The position numbers were made by a program, and so were the translations under genes. 64,000 nt of DNA from Diabrotica undecimpunctata. Lineage: Eukaryota > Arthropoda > Insecta > Coleoptera > Chrysomelidae. The stretch covers positions 14,982,136 through 15,046,135 of the forward strand of contig NC_092813.1 of NCBI RefSeq assembly GCF_040954645.1, written 5' to 3'. Position 1 is the stretch's first letter; every line of letters begins with the position of its first letter. The notes under the pieces are model-generated. The model saw nothing but the letters and a program-made list of their open reading frames with translations, was not told the DNA's origin and made no database searches. Positions 1 to 11,400 of the stretch are shown piece by piece.

Positions 1-1230
1 ACATCTGGTTTTTAAACATGTGTTTATGGAAAAATTATAAATAATTAAAAAAACTTATTTTAATTATATTAAAAAATTATAAAAAATTATGAAAAATTAC
101 AAAAAATTATAAAAATTAAATAAAACTAAATAAAATTATATGAAATTAAATGAAATTAAATGAAATTAAATAAAATTAAATGAAATTAAATGAAATTTAA
201 ATAAAATTAAATAAAATTAAAGTCGCCAAATATCCAGATGGGTATTGATTTGTCCATAAACATAAGAAGATAATTACTACTTCCAAAATATCGTTGTGAT
301 GGAAATAATGACAACTGTATATTGCTCCCATTTTCAAATACTTATTAATCTGTAAGAAAAGTATTTTGTGATATATCTATGGATTTCAGCATAACCTCCA
401 CCTTCCTTGTCTCTACACACATATACTGCACTATATCCATTCACATTAAAATGGTGATAATACTACAATCCAACTTCAAAGAGCCCTATACCATATGTCT
501 AAATATAGATATGCATAAATTCATTTTAACTCCAATAGAAAAAAAACTGCCGCTCGTAAAAATATACCACATAGGTTTACTGTCTCTAAAGACAAAATAT
601 GAATACCAAATCGGACAAAAAAGTCGTTTTATGGGATTTTAGGACAAACAAAATTTTTTATCAAGAATGACATTTTTCGCTAAAAATAAAAAAATGCTCC
701 TCTTGGGCACACTTTACAATGTCGTTTCATCGTCAACCCATTTTTTGTTTGCCAATGTTTTCATTGGAATTAATCCGTATTGGCAAGCTTTTTTAATTAA
801 AAAGTGTGATATTTCCATTTCTGAATTCCAAATCGAATGCTTAAAATTACTACTAATTTGCACCATAACGCAAAAGTGCAAAAATGTGTAGATAAATTAT
901 TACATAAATAATAAACATAATAAAAATTTACTGGAAGCAATTAAGTGATAATCGAATGAAATACGTGACATTATGTATGTTTGATTAACAATGGTATTTC
1001 TTACGAACGAAATTTATGATTTAATAAGTGGTGGAGATACATGACACATGTTGTTGACTCCACAAAAGTTACGTCAGTGTTTTGCATTAGGGAATTTTTT
1101 AGCGGTTACGTTTTTTTGTGAAACGTATGCTAAAACATATTTACGACGGTCCTCGTTCTGAACTTTCTAATTCAGAGGCAATTAAGGAAATATAATTTTT
1201 ATCGAAGATACCAAAATCAACCATTTATGC
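1..1230. other. AT-rich stretch without recognised genes
   Basis: Apart from the low-complexity block near its start I see no coding region, RNA gene or transposon protein here. The short open frames at 379-642 and 667-891 have biased AT-driven composition and no recognisable motif. Confidence 0.6.
61..222. repeat. Low-complexity AT repeat, period about 10
   Basis: Imperfect tandem copies of AAATTAAATG-like words (also AAATTAAATA) run through this block. It is simple-sequence expansion; no element end or gene is attached to it. Confidence 0.7.
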
Positions 1231-1262
1231 CAGGGGTGAGCAACATTTTTAATCAAAGGGCC
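1231..1262 (+). other. Candidate hAT terminal inverted repeat
   Basis: The sequence begins CAGGGGTGAGCAACA and runs into a GGGCC block. The end of the minus-strand hAT at 15702, read inward, begins CAGGGATGAACAACA and also has a GGGCC block. The two match at 13 of 15 positions. The flanking 8-mers (ATTTATGC at 1223-1230 and ATTATGAC at 15703-15710) are related but not identical, so pairing these two ends as one element is inference. Confidence 0.4.
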
Positions 1263-1809
1263 AATATAAATTTTAAAATTTTTCGGCGTGCCATACATAA
1301 AGAAGCACTAATTAAAAGGTTAAGTGCCACCATATTAAAAATTTTAATGTCTTCGTTCGTGACCGATCACTTTTTTTTACACCTTCGCTGCAGTTACGAA
1401 AAATTCAATTATTATCTTGTATGATTACCAGTTGTAATTGAATTTGCAATTGTTGTAATGTTGTAATTGTAAAATTCTGCATTTAGATACACCAGTCGCA
1501 ATAGACTGGTAGTTCTTAAGAAATGTGAGATCCATCTGTCAATTTTTAAACATTTATATGTAGTAATAATTGTATACATACAAGGAATAGGACAAACTTG
1601 CTGGAAACTGTATCAGTACCAGAATATTCCTTTTGTTAAAGCAAAAATTGAAATTTTTAAGAAGTGCATATAATATTTTTAAATAAAATCAAACCAAAAC
1701 TTTTATTGAGAACAAAATACATATTTTTCATAAAATATAAAAATAACAAATGCTAATTATTATTAGTAAGAATAATTTTTAAAATTTATGGATTATGTTT
1801 AAAATTAAA

Positions 1810-2218
1810 ACATGGTATAATGCTGGTTTTCCCTCGCATATGCTGCAGTATGTAGTAACTTTAAACCTTTTTATCAGCTTCTTTACTTTTCATTGTTTCT
1901 CTCAGCTTCTTGTAACATTCCATACAATTTCGCCTTTTTTTGGTACCAGGCCCTTCGGGTTTAGTTCGTATATGTTTTCGCGGAACTGATTTTATATTCG
2001 CCATTATCTGAATTAGTTCAGAATTCAGAAGGAGCATTATTAGAATCATAGTCCGAATGGTTGCTAAAGGGTTCTTCCTCTGATTCGCTCAAAGTATTTA
2101 TAATTTTTTCTTGGTGCCAATCAAAATTCTGATTGGGGTCTACACAACTACCACTTGTAGTTGCATTTTGAAAAGCCAAATTTACTAATTTAACAATTCT
2201 ACCACTCATTTTACTCAA
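1810..2218 (-). pseudogene. piggyBac-like transposase deletion derivative
   Basis: On the minus strand an acidic N-terminal-like segment (about 2218-2020, Ser/Glu/Asp-rich, beginning MSKMSGRIV) is followed in another frame by a Lys/Arg-rich segment and a cysteine pattern C-x2-C. After one frameshift near 1860 comes T-T-Y-C-x2-C. This is the layout of the C-terminal zinc-binding domain of piggyBac transposases. The catalytic core between the two parts is missing, so this looks like an internally deleted copy. It differs from the piggyBac remnant that starts near 3075 on the other strand. No protein with transposase activity could be made. The family call rests on the cysteine-rich tail and is moderately secure. 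Confidence 0.5.
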
Positions 2219-2229
2219 TTCTTAATCAA

Positions 2230-3074
2230 ATATTTACAACACTATTATGGCTCGACCGAGATAACTAAACCAAACTGGTAATTACAAATGAAATTAATCA
2301 CAAGATGAATTCATCTGGAAATCTTACAATGAAAAATAAGTAACTTGTATGCGTTACCACTCGAATACAACTGGTACTAAATTATCCCTTTATTAGATAG
2401 ATCTTTTTCAGACAATAATATAGGTACCTATTATAATGTTAGTTTTTACCAACGCGTTTCGTTTGTACGTTTCTCGCCAGATGGAAATACATGTAATTAT
2501 TTTTAGCCGTAATTTCTGCAAACGTAGTTACCAGTCTTTTTCAACTGGTGGCGCAGCGAAGGTGTTAAAAAGTATTTTATTACTTTTCTTAACTTTTACA
2601 TCAAAATCTAACACTCTAAAATGCGAATTTTGTTTAAAATTTCATTTTTCAAAATGTGTACGTTGGAGTTTCATGGACACCAGCAAGATTTTTATCACAA
2701 AATGCCTATGAGAGTCCAACGTGGCATCACACCTTGACTTGTCTATTCCTATTGATAACGTGACATCGGAAATCTAACAAGCGAAGGCGCCATTGTCGTG
2801 GCTTGCGTTTTTGTATGTATTGGCATCCACCAGTAAAGAAAAAGAATATACGAATTTCGGAGAGCATGTTGATTTGATGCTGCTATAGAATCTGTCATTG
2901 CCCAACATTCTGAAGTCTCCGAATAGAAAATTTTAGAAGAACCGATAGTATCCAATGCAATAAATGAAGCTATTGTCTGGAGGCCGATCAACAGTAAAAA
3001 TTTATAGAAATTTACTTTGAAGACTATAATTCTGCAGGTTTTCATACACAATTATTATACGAAAAATTCTATAA
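2230..3074. other. Unassigned sequence between two piggyBac remnants
   Basis: I see no recognisable coding motif on either strand. An open minus-strand frame at 2749-3051 has no family signature. The missing 5' part of the downstream piggyBac could lie here in unrecognisable form. Confidence 0.4.
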
Positions 3075-4229
3075 CAAATCGCCCTTTCATTTCTTCGAGT
3101 ATTTTGTAGACGATAGTCTTTTATCCTTGATCGCAAATATCTAATTTATTTTGTTCTACTGATTTAGTTTTTTTTTAATTTTTAGGTGGAAGAAACAAAT
3201 CGTTATGCCCTACAGTGTTAATAGTGCCCAATAAAAAAAAGCGCACGTATTACCGCGTGGCACAATGTTGATGTCGCCGAAATAAAACGATTCTTGGGTA
3301 TAGTTATATGGATGGGATTATGTCATTTTCTATCTTTTTATTCGTACTTGTCAAAGAATGATTTGTATGTGAATAATGTCAAAAAAGTAATATCAAGGAA
3401 TCGCTTCCAGTTATTGCAAAAAACGCTGCATTTCAACGATAATTCAGTAACAACAGATGACCGTTTGCAGAAAATCGTTGCCTTGGTTAGCCAATTGAAG
3501 GATAAATTCAAGGCAGCCATTATTTCAAAGGAAAACGTGTGCATTTTAGTGAAACAACAAGGGCGACTAAAATTCAAGCAGTATATTGCCAATAAGAGGC
3601 ACAAATTTTGGATCAAATTATTCAAACTTTATTTGGAAGGTGGTTATACATACGATTTTAATGTATATTAGCTAAACAAAGTAATTTGGACCTCGTTTTT
3701 TATAGAAGTGGAGGGATAAGCGAGATTCACTGACGAAATGGTGACAAAGCAGAAAGCACACAATATAAAAGCTTCATTGATATATTAGATTAAATGAAAA
3801 GCTATAATTCGCCATTACGCAAAGGAATAAAATGGTACAGAAAATTATCGATGGAGCTCTTGACTAGCGCAGCACTTATAAATGCCTATATCGCGTATTA
3901 AAGCATTGCCAATGAAAGCATGACTATTACCAAATTCAAGAAAGAGTTACTTCGGGCCCTGTTAGGAGATTTTATTGTCACACCAGTCATAATGGAAAAT
4001 AGTCACAAACTCAGCGATGTTGGTCGTGCAGGAAGAAGACGATGTACAACCTGTTACGCAAAAATGGTATAAGAGAAAGGAAGGCAAGACAACACCTCGT
4101 TGACATATTGTGATGCCTGTAAAAAATTCTATTGCCTTGGCTGTTTTTCTAAAAATTCTATTACGTTTTGTTTTATGGCAATAAAACTTATTTTGCCTAA
4201 AATGTGTTCTTACTATAAATATATAACAA
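3075..4229 (+). pseudogene. piggyBac transposase remnant (DDE_Tnp_1_7)
   Basis: Three frames can be strung together into a piggyBac transposase lacking its N-terminus. About 3090-3145 encodes an F-H-F-F-E-Y-F-V-D-D segment. From 3265 comes the DDE core with the words FLGIVIWMG, SKNDLYVNN and SRNRFQLL, followed by DKFKAAI and the GRLKFKQYI/NKRHKFW motif. Near 3800 is RKGIKWYRKL and near 3920 MTITKF. From 4020 to 4160 a Cys-rich zinc-binding tail (C-x2-C, then C-x2-C) appears. The stretch expected to hold the first catalytic Asp, just before GRLKF, is damaged, and several stops and shifts interrupt the frame, so it is inactive. A short gap with a TTTTTAATTTTTAG end at about 3140-3185 may be an intron or decay. 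It ends about 70 bp before a TTAA. Confidence 0.85.
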
Positions 4230-4261
4230 AAAAATAAATAATTACGCAATTGTTACTTATA

Positions 4262-4305
4262 AATGATATGGGCCACGCGGCCCGTATGCGTACCTAACCT
4301 GTTAA
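4262..4305 (+). other. Candidate piggyBac 3' end with TTAA target
   Basis: Downstream of the transposase remnant lies a GC-rich block containing the imperfect palindrome GGGCCACGCGGCCC, which ends TACCTAACCTG and is followed directly by TTAA at 4302-4305. piggyBac elements insert at TTAA, so this is where the element should end. I did not find the matching 5' terminus. Confidence 0.45.
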
Positions 4306-4479
4306 TAATTTAAAAAACTTTTTCAAATAAACATTAGTATGAAAAAATATGAAATTAAAACAAAGATTTGATATAAAAATTTATTGCAAAATAAAAACAA
4401 ACAAGAAAAGAACAGAAAAAAAATTTACTTTTTGGAAGAAAATTTGTGAATTTGTAAATTTAAAATTTACAGAAATTTT

Positions 4480-5670
4480 AACAGGAAATTTGGCATTGTT
4501 TTTTTGATATAAGCTGATCAATATCAGCCGATATTAATTAGGTAGCGACACGTCCGCAGCTTTTTAATCGTGCATCACTTAGTCTTGATCGGTGGTCATT
4601 TTTGATTAATTTCATGGAGGAAAATAATAATTGTTCGCAAACATACGCACTTACAAACAAAGACTTTACATTTTTCGTCAAAGCGAAAATTTCTCAAGGC
4701 TCACACAAGATTTATAAAAAAAATCGATGTTTACTGAGAAAAAGACATTTTTTAAATCGGTATTATTTTGCACGTCAATCACTTCCATTTGAAAGTTTTC
4801 GGGAACTGTATCCACATCGCTATTAACTGACGAAACGGCTGTCTTCATAGCTTTGAATATGTGGAATCATAATTAAAATTCGTTGATTAAAATGTCCATA
4901 TATTGTGCTTCTTTTTGAGAAGTAGTAACGTTTTCTTTTAAAATAATGTGGAAAATGAGACACATTATTCTGCAAAAGATGTTGTTTCCATAATTGTAAT
5001 TTGCGCTCGAAGTCCAGAATTTTATCATTCAAATTTTATATATACTTCCTTTGCCTTGAAGTTTCACACTAAGATTATTGAGATGGTGAGTCATGTCAAT
5101 AAGAAACCCAAAATCGCAGATCCATTCTTTATTACCAAAATGAGGAAAGGCAAATCCCTTCATATCCAAGATTAATTATATTTCACTTTTAAAGTTGTCT
5201 TGTCGAAGTATGTGTAAGAAGCTAACATACTTCGGTATTAAAAACCATGTCGACATATTCAGTTTCCAATTCTTTAAATTCACGGTGATATAACGGGAGC
5301 GATGTTATAAAATTGATTAGTTTAATTATTGGTACTGTGATATGTGGCAAACTCGATCTTTTCGCATACGAATTTTCCTGGTGTATTATGAAATGGGTAA
5401 CGAATATTTCTCTTCCTGTGATCTTCTTAATGTCTTGAAATAGCCTTCCCGATACTCCTACATACATGTTTGACATTGCTCTTACTCTGTCTGTCGATAT
5501 ACAAATAAACTTTTCTTATAACATTAAATAATTTTTCGATACAGACTTTGGTTCATCGTACAGGTATTTGCCGGTTGTAGTCCCTTGCGTTAAAACCAAT
5601 GAACACAAATCTTCGGTAATAATAAATTTGGTGTTAATACCACGTAAAAATATAGCGAGTTGTGCTGTTA
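4480..5670 (-). pseudogene. hAT transposase, C-terminal two thirds (GTF2IRD2-like)
   Basis: Read on the minus strand from 5670, the frame opens with T-A-Q-L-A-I-F-L-R-G. It continues through a T-D-x-x-R-A-M segment to VTHFIIHQEN, VTVPIIKLINFI and LETEYVDMVF near 5476-5222. Then follow LDFERKLQLWKQHLL near 5000 and the C-terminal dimerisation region (YVRMF, then MKLIKNDHRSRLSDARLKS around 4640-4560), with a stop near 4480. This order is that of hAT transposases related to GTF2IRD2 and ZMYM-type domesticated copies. Several frameshifts make it a pseudogene. It is the 3' part of one hAT gene whose middle and N-terminal pieces are at 7735-8032 and 15547-15640; a LINE separates it from the middle piece. 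Confidence 0.85.
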
Positions 5671-7735
5671 GTTGCTGATATGAAAATAAAATTAAAAAGA
5701 GTTGAACTCAGAAAACAACAACCAAAAATTAATGTAAGAATGCTAAAAAACGAAGAAATAAAAAACGAATTAAAAAATAATGTGAATGTTTGTATGCAAA
5801 AAACACTAACTGGCAACAATCGAATTATGGATGTAAATAAAAAGTGGTATAATATAAAAAACTCATTACTGAAATCAGCTCAAGAAAGTTTTATACAACA
5901 TAGGTCAGAGGCTAAAAAACAGTGGACGACAGGAGAAATACTATTACAGATGGAAGAAAGAAGGAAATATAAAGAAAAAGATCCACAGAAGTATAAAGAA
6001 ATAAAACGAATAATTAAGGAAAAAATCAAAACAGCTAAGGAAATCTATTTGATGAAACAATGAAAAATGAAACAAAATACGATATGAGAATATGCACAAA
6101 AAAATAAGAAAAGTGACTGGAATGGGTCGAAATAGACAGCAAGGACACATAAAAGACAAAAAAATAAGTACTACTAATAGATTTACCAGAGAAATTAAGA
6201 CGAGGAATACGTTAGAGAACTCTTCCAAGATGAAAGAGGTGAAATGCAGAAAATACAAGAATTAAATCCTTTAGAGAGACAGAAGATCACGATAGATGAA
6301 ATCAAATATGCTATCAAAAACTATAAAGATAATAAGGCAGCTGGATTAGATAAAATACCAGTAGAAATGTTAAAACTAGTAGAAAAATATAACATGGAAG
6401 TATTGGCAGATTTATTCAACATGGTGTACAATACGGAAATAATACCACAAGAGTGGCTAAAGTCAGCATTTATAACGATCCCTAAAAAACAAGCAGCAAA
6501 AGAGCTCTGATTATCAAACACTGAGCCTCATGCGTCATACTAGACGCAGTTCGGGTTCCGAAATGGAATGGGTACTCGAGAAGGACTATTTGCCATCAAC
6601 ATATTAATTCAGCGATGTCGGGATGTAAACGTTGATCTACACTTGTGCTTTGTTGAGTACGAAAAAGCTTTCAATAAAGTAAGACATGAAAAACTAATAT
6701 CAAAACTTATGAACAAGCGCGTTGACAGTAAAATCATAAATATAGTGCAAACATTATATTGAAACCAAAGTGCCATAGTTTATATTGATAGGCTCAGAAG
6801 AAATGAAGATCTGTAGAGGAGTTAGACAGAGATGTGTTTTATCGCCACTTTTGTTTAACTTATATTCTGAAGAAATTTTCCAAAACCCCCTTAATAATAT
6901 CAAAGTGGGAGTTACCGTTAACGGAGAATTAATTAACAGCTTACGATATACAGACGACACTGTGATCATAGGAACGAGTATAGAAGATCTACAACATCTA
7001 ATCGAAAGCTTATGTATGAATAGTCCTGAGATGGGAATTACTATAAACGCTAAAAAAACGAAGTACGTGCTAATTACAAAAAGACCACAAAATATACATC
7101 ACCTATTGACAATCAATGGTAACGTGATAGAACAAGTAGAAAAATATCAGTACTTGGGAACTTTGATCAATGAAACCAATGATCATACTGCAGAAATAAA
7201 TAGGCGAATAGAGATTGCCAGATCAGCATTTATACGAATGAAGCTACTCTTAACGTTCAAAAATCTAAATTTGGAGATCAGACTACGTACCATCCGCTGT
7301 TATATATTTTCAATATTATTATATGGAGCTGAGACTTGGACATTAAAAAAATGCAATTTAAAAAGAATCGAGGCTTTCGAACTCTGGTTTTACCGCAGAG
7401 TATACAAAATATCATGGATTGATAGAATTTTAAATAAAGAAGTACTGGAGAGGGTTGGTAAATAAATAGAACTAATCAACACTATACAAATCAGAAAACT
7501 GGAATTCCTAGACCACATGATGAGGGGACCAAAATATGAAATTTGGAGATTCATAATACAGGGAAAGATTCAAGGAAGAAGATTCTGTTGGCCGAAGGCA
7601 GAACTCATGGTTGAAGAATCTAGGTGATTGGTATCAATGCATATCGATTGATTTGTTTAGAGCAGCAAGTTCAAAAATAAAAATAGCCATTATGATTGCC
7701 AACCTCCGTAGGAAGACGGCACTCTAAGAGGAAGA
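5668..7735 (+). mobile_element. RTE-like LINE, 5'-truncated, inserted in hAT
   Basis: The element starts inside the end of an endonuclease domain (LLVADMKIKLKRVE). It runs through a Lys-rich linker (to about 6063) and the reverse transcriptase: AGLDKIPVEMLK near 6340, FVEYEKAFNKVRH near 6650, GVRQRCVLSPLLFNLYSE near 6820 and the catalytic-box region YTDDTVI near 6950. After it come YQYLGTLI near 7150 and YGAETW near 7325. The tail encodes I-A-N-L-R-R near 7700 and ends in a GAA-rich run. The usual YADD box reads YTDD, and the frame is broken at least four times (around 6063, 6510, 6760 and 7465), so it is inactive. Both edges join hAT coding sequence, which fixes the boundaries to within a few bases. 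Confidence 0.85.
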
Positions 7736-8032
7736 AGCTATATCGCAACATTCATCAAGTGCCAAAGAACAGTGTTTGTTTATTTCGAATTTTGCAATGC
7801 ATTCACGCAGCGTTGTTGTTATATTCTCGGACAAGTTTTGAATGGTGAATCTTAATAAACTAATGTTTGAAATAATATTTATTTGACGAGGAAATGTTAT
7901 TTCTGCAACAGCAGTCAGGCAGTCTTTTATCATCTCTCATTGGGTGTCATTTTTTTGCCAGTATTTGACTGATACCAAAACTAACTTTTACTGTCGTATT
8001 TGATAAAATAGCTTAATTTTTAAAAATAGTCG
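7735..8032 (-). pseudogene. hAT transposase, middle piece
   Basis: On the minus strand 8028-7925 encodes SFGISQILAKKM and, after a one-base shift, 7933-7735 encodes MIKDCLTAVAEITFP, then SLALDECCDIA, the conserved segment just before the T-A-Q-L-A-I-F-L-R-G that resumes at 5670. This connects the two hAT pieces across the LINE. The upstream edge is cut by the Gypsy insertion; its last four bases GTCG (8029-8032) are the target duplication. Confidence 0.85.
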
Positions 8033-8393
8033 TGTTACGATAAAAATCCTGGCCTAAAAATAACTGTAAAATATATGATGACTAATATTCTGTTTTGTTG
8101 TAGAAATTTCGCCGGAGGTTCTAGATTCAAATTATGGTGAATTCTCCAACTAGATGCTTCTCGATTTTTCGATGCAAGACAATGCGATCTTTCGATGCTG
8201 TTCTAGTATATCAGGATTTCGTATATAAATACAACATTTTTATATGGAGGGCCAGTTAATTCTCAACACCCGCGCTCGCGAATTTGTTACGTACGGATAT
8301 AATAAATTATTGTCAGATAAGTTAATATAAATAAAGAAATAAATTAAATCCGTAAGTGTTATAAATATTGAACCTTTTAATAAATTCACAACA
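8033..8393 (+). repeat. 5' LTR of Gypsy element
   Basis: 361 bp, from TGTTACGATAAA to AATTCACAACA. It matches the two parts of the 3' LTR base for base as far as I can read. It holds a TATA box (8222-8230) and AATAAA words (e.g. 8330-8335) ahead of its end. Confidence 0.95.
8222..8258 (+). promoter_or_regulatory. LTR core promoter: TATA box and initiator
   Basis: TATATAAAT lies at 8222-8230 and an initiator-like CAGTTA at 8253-8258, about 31 bp downstream. This is the spacing of an insect RNA polymerase II TATA/Inr promoter. It predicts transcription starting near 8254, so U3 would be about 220 bp. The start site is inferred from spacing only. Confidence 0.6.
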
Positions 8394-8395
8394 AA

Positions 8396-8413
8396 TGGTG
8401 TCAGAAGTGGGAT
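8396..8413 (+). other. Primer-binding site, tRNA-Leu type
   Basis: TGGTGTCAGAAGTGGGAT begins two bases after the 5' LTR. It begins with TGG, complementary to CCA, and fits the 3' end of animal tRNA-Leu (…CTTCTGACACCA). The tRNA identity comes from recall of tRNA 3' ends, not a search. Confidence 0.75.
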
Positions 8414-8470
8414 CGAACATAAATTAGACTTATAATAATAATACAAGTGAATATAAAATAAATTGTGAAA

Positions 8471-11400
8471 ATGGCTACGATTTATGAGCTGACAGTGACT
8501 AATTTAAGAAGACATCTTGAAGACAGAGAATTAGCTTCTACCGGAAAAAAGGCTGAGTTAGTCCAACGACTAAAGAACGCTTTGCTAGAAGAAGGACTAG
8601 ATCCAGAGACTTATATATTTGAAGATGCTGTCATCTCGTCGATTTCGAAATTAGAGAACAAAGTTTCCGGTGATATCGCATCATTAGAGAACAAAGTTTC
8701 TGACGATATTTCGAAAGTTTCTTCTGATGTAGCCAAAGTTTCCGGCGACATCGCTTCGTTAGAAGACAAAGTTTCTAACGAGATTTCTTCGCTGGAAAGC
8801 AAAGTCTCTGCTAACATCTCTTCGGAAATCTCTAAAGTCACTTCTGAGATGTCTGCCCTGGACGATAGAATATCTTCGTTAAAAAACCAAGTTGCTGCCG
8901 ATATGTTGGCCTTCGAAGAAAAGATATGGAAAGAGATGGAAAAGAAGATGGAGAAAACCGGGACAGCAGAGAGAGGAAACAATCCAATTACAGTGGAGAC
9001 AAAAGAAGACGAGACGAAATGTAAGTTGGAAACACGACCGAAATTTGAAGGAAGTGGAGGTTCTGTCCATGTGAAAGTCCCAACTTTCGACGGAAAATCA
9101 TCATGGAACAACTACATGAAACAGTTCGAATCAGCCGCAAGAGCAAATGGATGGTCTGAAAAAGAAAAGGCTGTAAACCTGACTATCGCTCTTCGAGGAC
9201 ATGCCTTAGATGTGCTTCAGACCATAGCCGTACAGGAGACCGATGATTTCGAACAACTGAAGAAGAGGTTAAATATGCGATATGGCCACGAACATTTGGA
9301 GCATGTATATCAGTCACAGCTTAAAAATCGTAGACAGAAGAAAGATGAGGCTCTTCAAGAATATGAGGTAGATATTGCCAGATTAGTACGATATGCTTAT
9401 CCAACAGCTCCCGAAGACATGATGGAAAAATTGGCCGTTCAAACGTTTATTGATGGTCTTCGTGATCATGAAATGCAGAGAACACTACGATTAGCTCGTC
9501 ACAAGACGCTGGTTGATGTTTTATCCGCCGCCCTCGAATACGAGTCAGCTACGCAGGCCTCTGGCGGTTACAGTAAAGTTAGGACTGTAAAAGAGGAAGG
9601 AGATGAAGATAAACTTGACCAGCTCTTTAATTTGATGAAAAGCATGACATGCAAGAAAAAGAAGACCATAAAATCAAGAAACTCACCATCGGAAAAACCA
9701 GAACGAGTCGGCTTTAGGGGAGCAGCTTCGACCCGGAACTTTTCCAAAGACCCTCTCATACTAATAGCTTCTTTGAAATGTCGTGAAGATAGTGTATATG
9801 TAGATGGAGAAATAAATGGTAAAAGACATACGTTGTTGGTGGATACCGGAGCGACCAGAACCATTATACGTCCAACAGTTATAAACAGCCGTAAGAAACT
9901 GTTACCAACGAGGTTGCGACTTCGGACCGCTACAGGTGAAAATGCCAACATTCATGGAGAAATCCAGGTACAATTGGGAATTGGAGCAGAAAAGTTCGTC
10001 CATACTGTTATAGTTGCTGACATCGAAGAGGATGTTATATTAGGAATGGACGTAATGAATATGCATGGATTCCAATTGGATTTTAAGAATAAGGTAATCA
10101 AAGTTGGCAACGAGGAAGTATTTCTCCATCCACATAATGACAACACTGTGCAAGCAGCCATTACAGAAGATACAGTCGTGCCTGCGAGAAGCGAAACGAT
10201 CATAGTAGCGCGACTACAGGGAATTGTAGACGAAGGGAGACCTGTTATGATGGAGCCTTGGAACCACGACGATGAGGTTGGCCGTGGAATCATAATTGGA
10301 AAGGAATTGGTGACTTCGGCTAAAGAAATTCCTGTGAGACTTATCAATGTCAACGACTACCCAGTGACCATAAAGAAAGAGACAAAAGTAGGAACTTGTG
10401 TACCTGTGACATCCATAATTCGTCAGGCGACAACATCTGATAATTCCAACGACAAATTCGACCAAATGGTTGCAGTTGCAGGACAGTCTCTAAATCAGAT
10501 GGAGAAAAGGAAATTAAGGGAATTTCTTCGGCAGTATCGTGATATTTTCGTACCGAAAGGAGGAAAGACGGGAAGAACTACCGTTGTTAAGCATAAAATT
10601 GATACTGGTAATGCTAAGCCAATTCGTCAAACAGCTCGACGATTACCACAGGCGAAGAGAGAGGAAGCTGAAACGATTGTTCAGGAAATGAAGAAAGACG
10701 GGGTGATAGAACCTTCTACGAGTCCATGGGTCTCTCCGGTGGTCCTGGTTAAGAAGAAAGACGGAACGACGAGGTTCTGTGTGGATTACCGTTTGCTGAA
10801 CAACGTTACCAAGAAAGATAGTTATCCTCTGCCTCGGATCGATGACACATTGGACACATTGGCTGGAAGTAAATTGTTTTCTACTTTAGATTTGAAGTCT
10901 GGATACTGGCAGGTAGAAATGGACCCAGTCGAGAAAGAAAAGACAGCCTTCACCACAGGATCTGGATTGTGGCAATTCAACGTTATGCCATTTGGACTTT
11001 GTAATGCTCCTGCGACATTTGAGAGGCTTATGGAAAATGTGTTGAGAGGGTTATCTTGGAAAACATGCCTGGTTTATTTAGATGACATAATCGTCTTGGG
11101 GGAGACATTCGAAGATCATTTGAGGAATTTAGAAAACGTTTTTAATCGACTTAAAGCTGCCCAATTGATGCTAAACCCCAAGAAGTGCCAGCTATTTCAA
11201 GGTAAAGTCAATTATCTGGGTCATATAGTCAGTAAAGAAGGAGTGGCCGTGGATAAGGGAAAAATCGATTCCATTAAGGAATGGCCAAAACCAACTGACA
11301 AACATCAAGTGAGAAGTTTTCTTGGACTATGTACTTACTACCGGAGGTTTATTAAGAAGTTTGCAGATATCGCTAAGCCATTAACGCGACTTACAGAGGA

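Noticed and set aside
379..891. Two short plus-strand frames near the window start
   Set aside because: AT-biased composition and no recognisable motif or neighbours.
2749..3051. 100-codon minus-strand frame
   Set aside because: No motif; it lies where the lost N-terminal part of a plus-strand piggyBac could be, and its composition suggests chance.
8611..9111. Antisense open frame over the Gypsy Gag
   Set aside because: It mirrors the repeat-built coiled coil of the sense ORF and has no start context or motif of its own.
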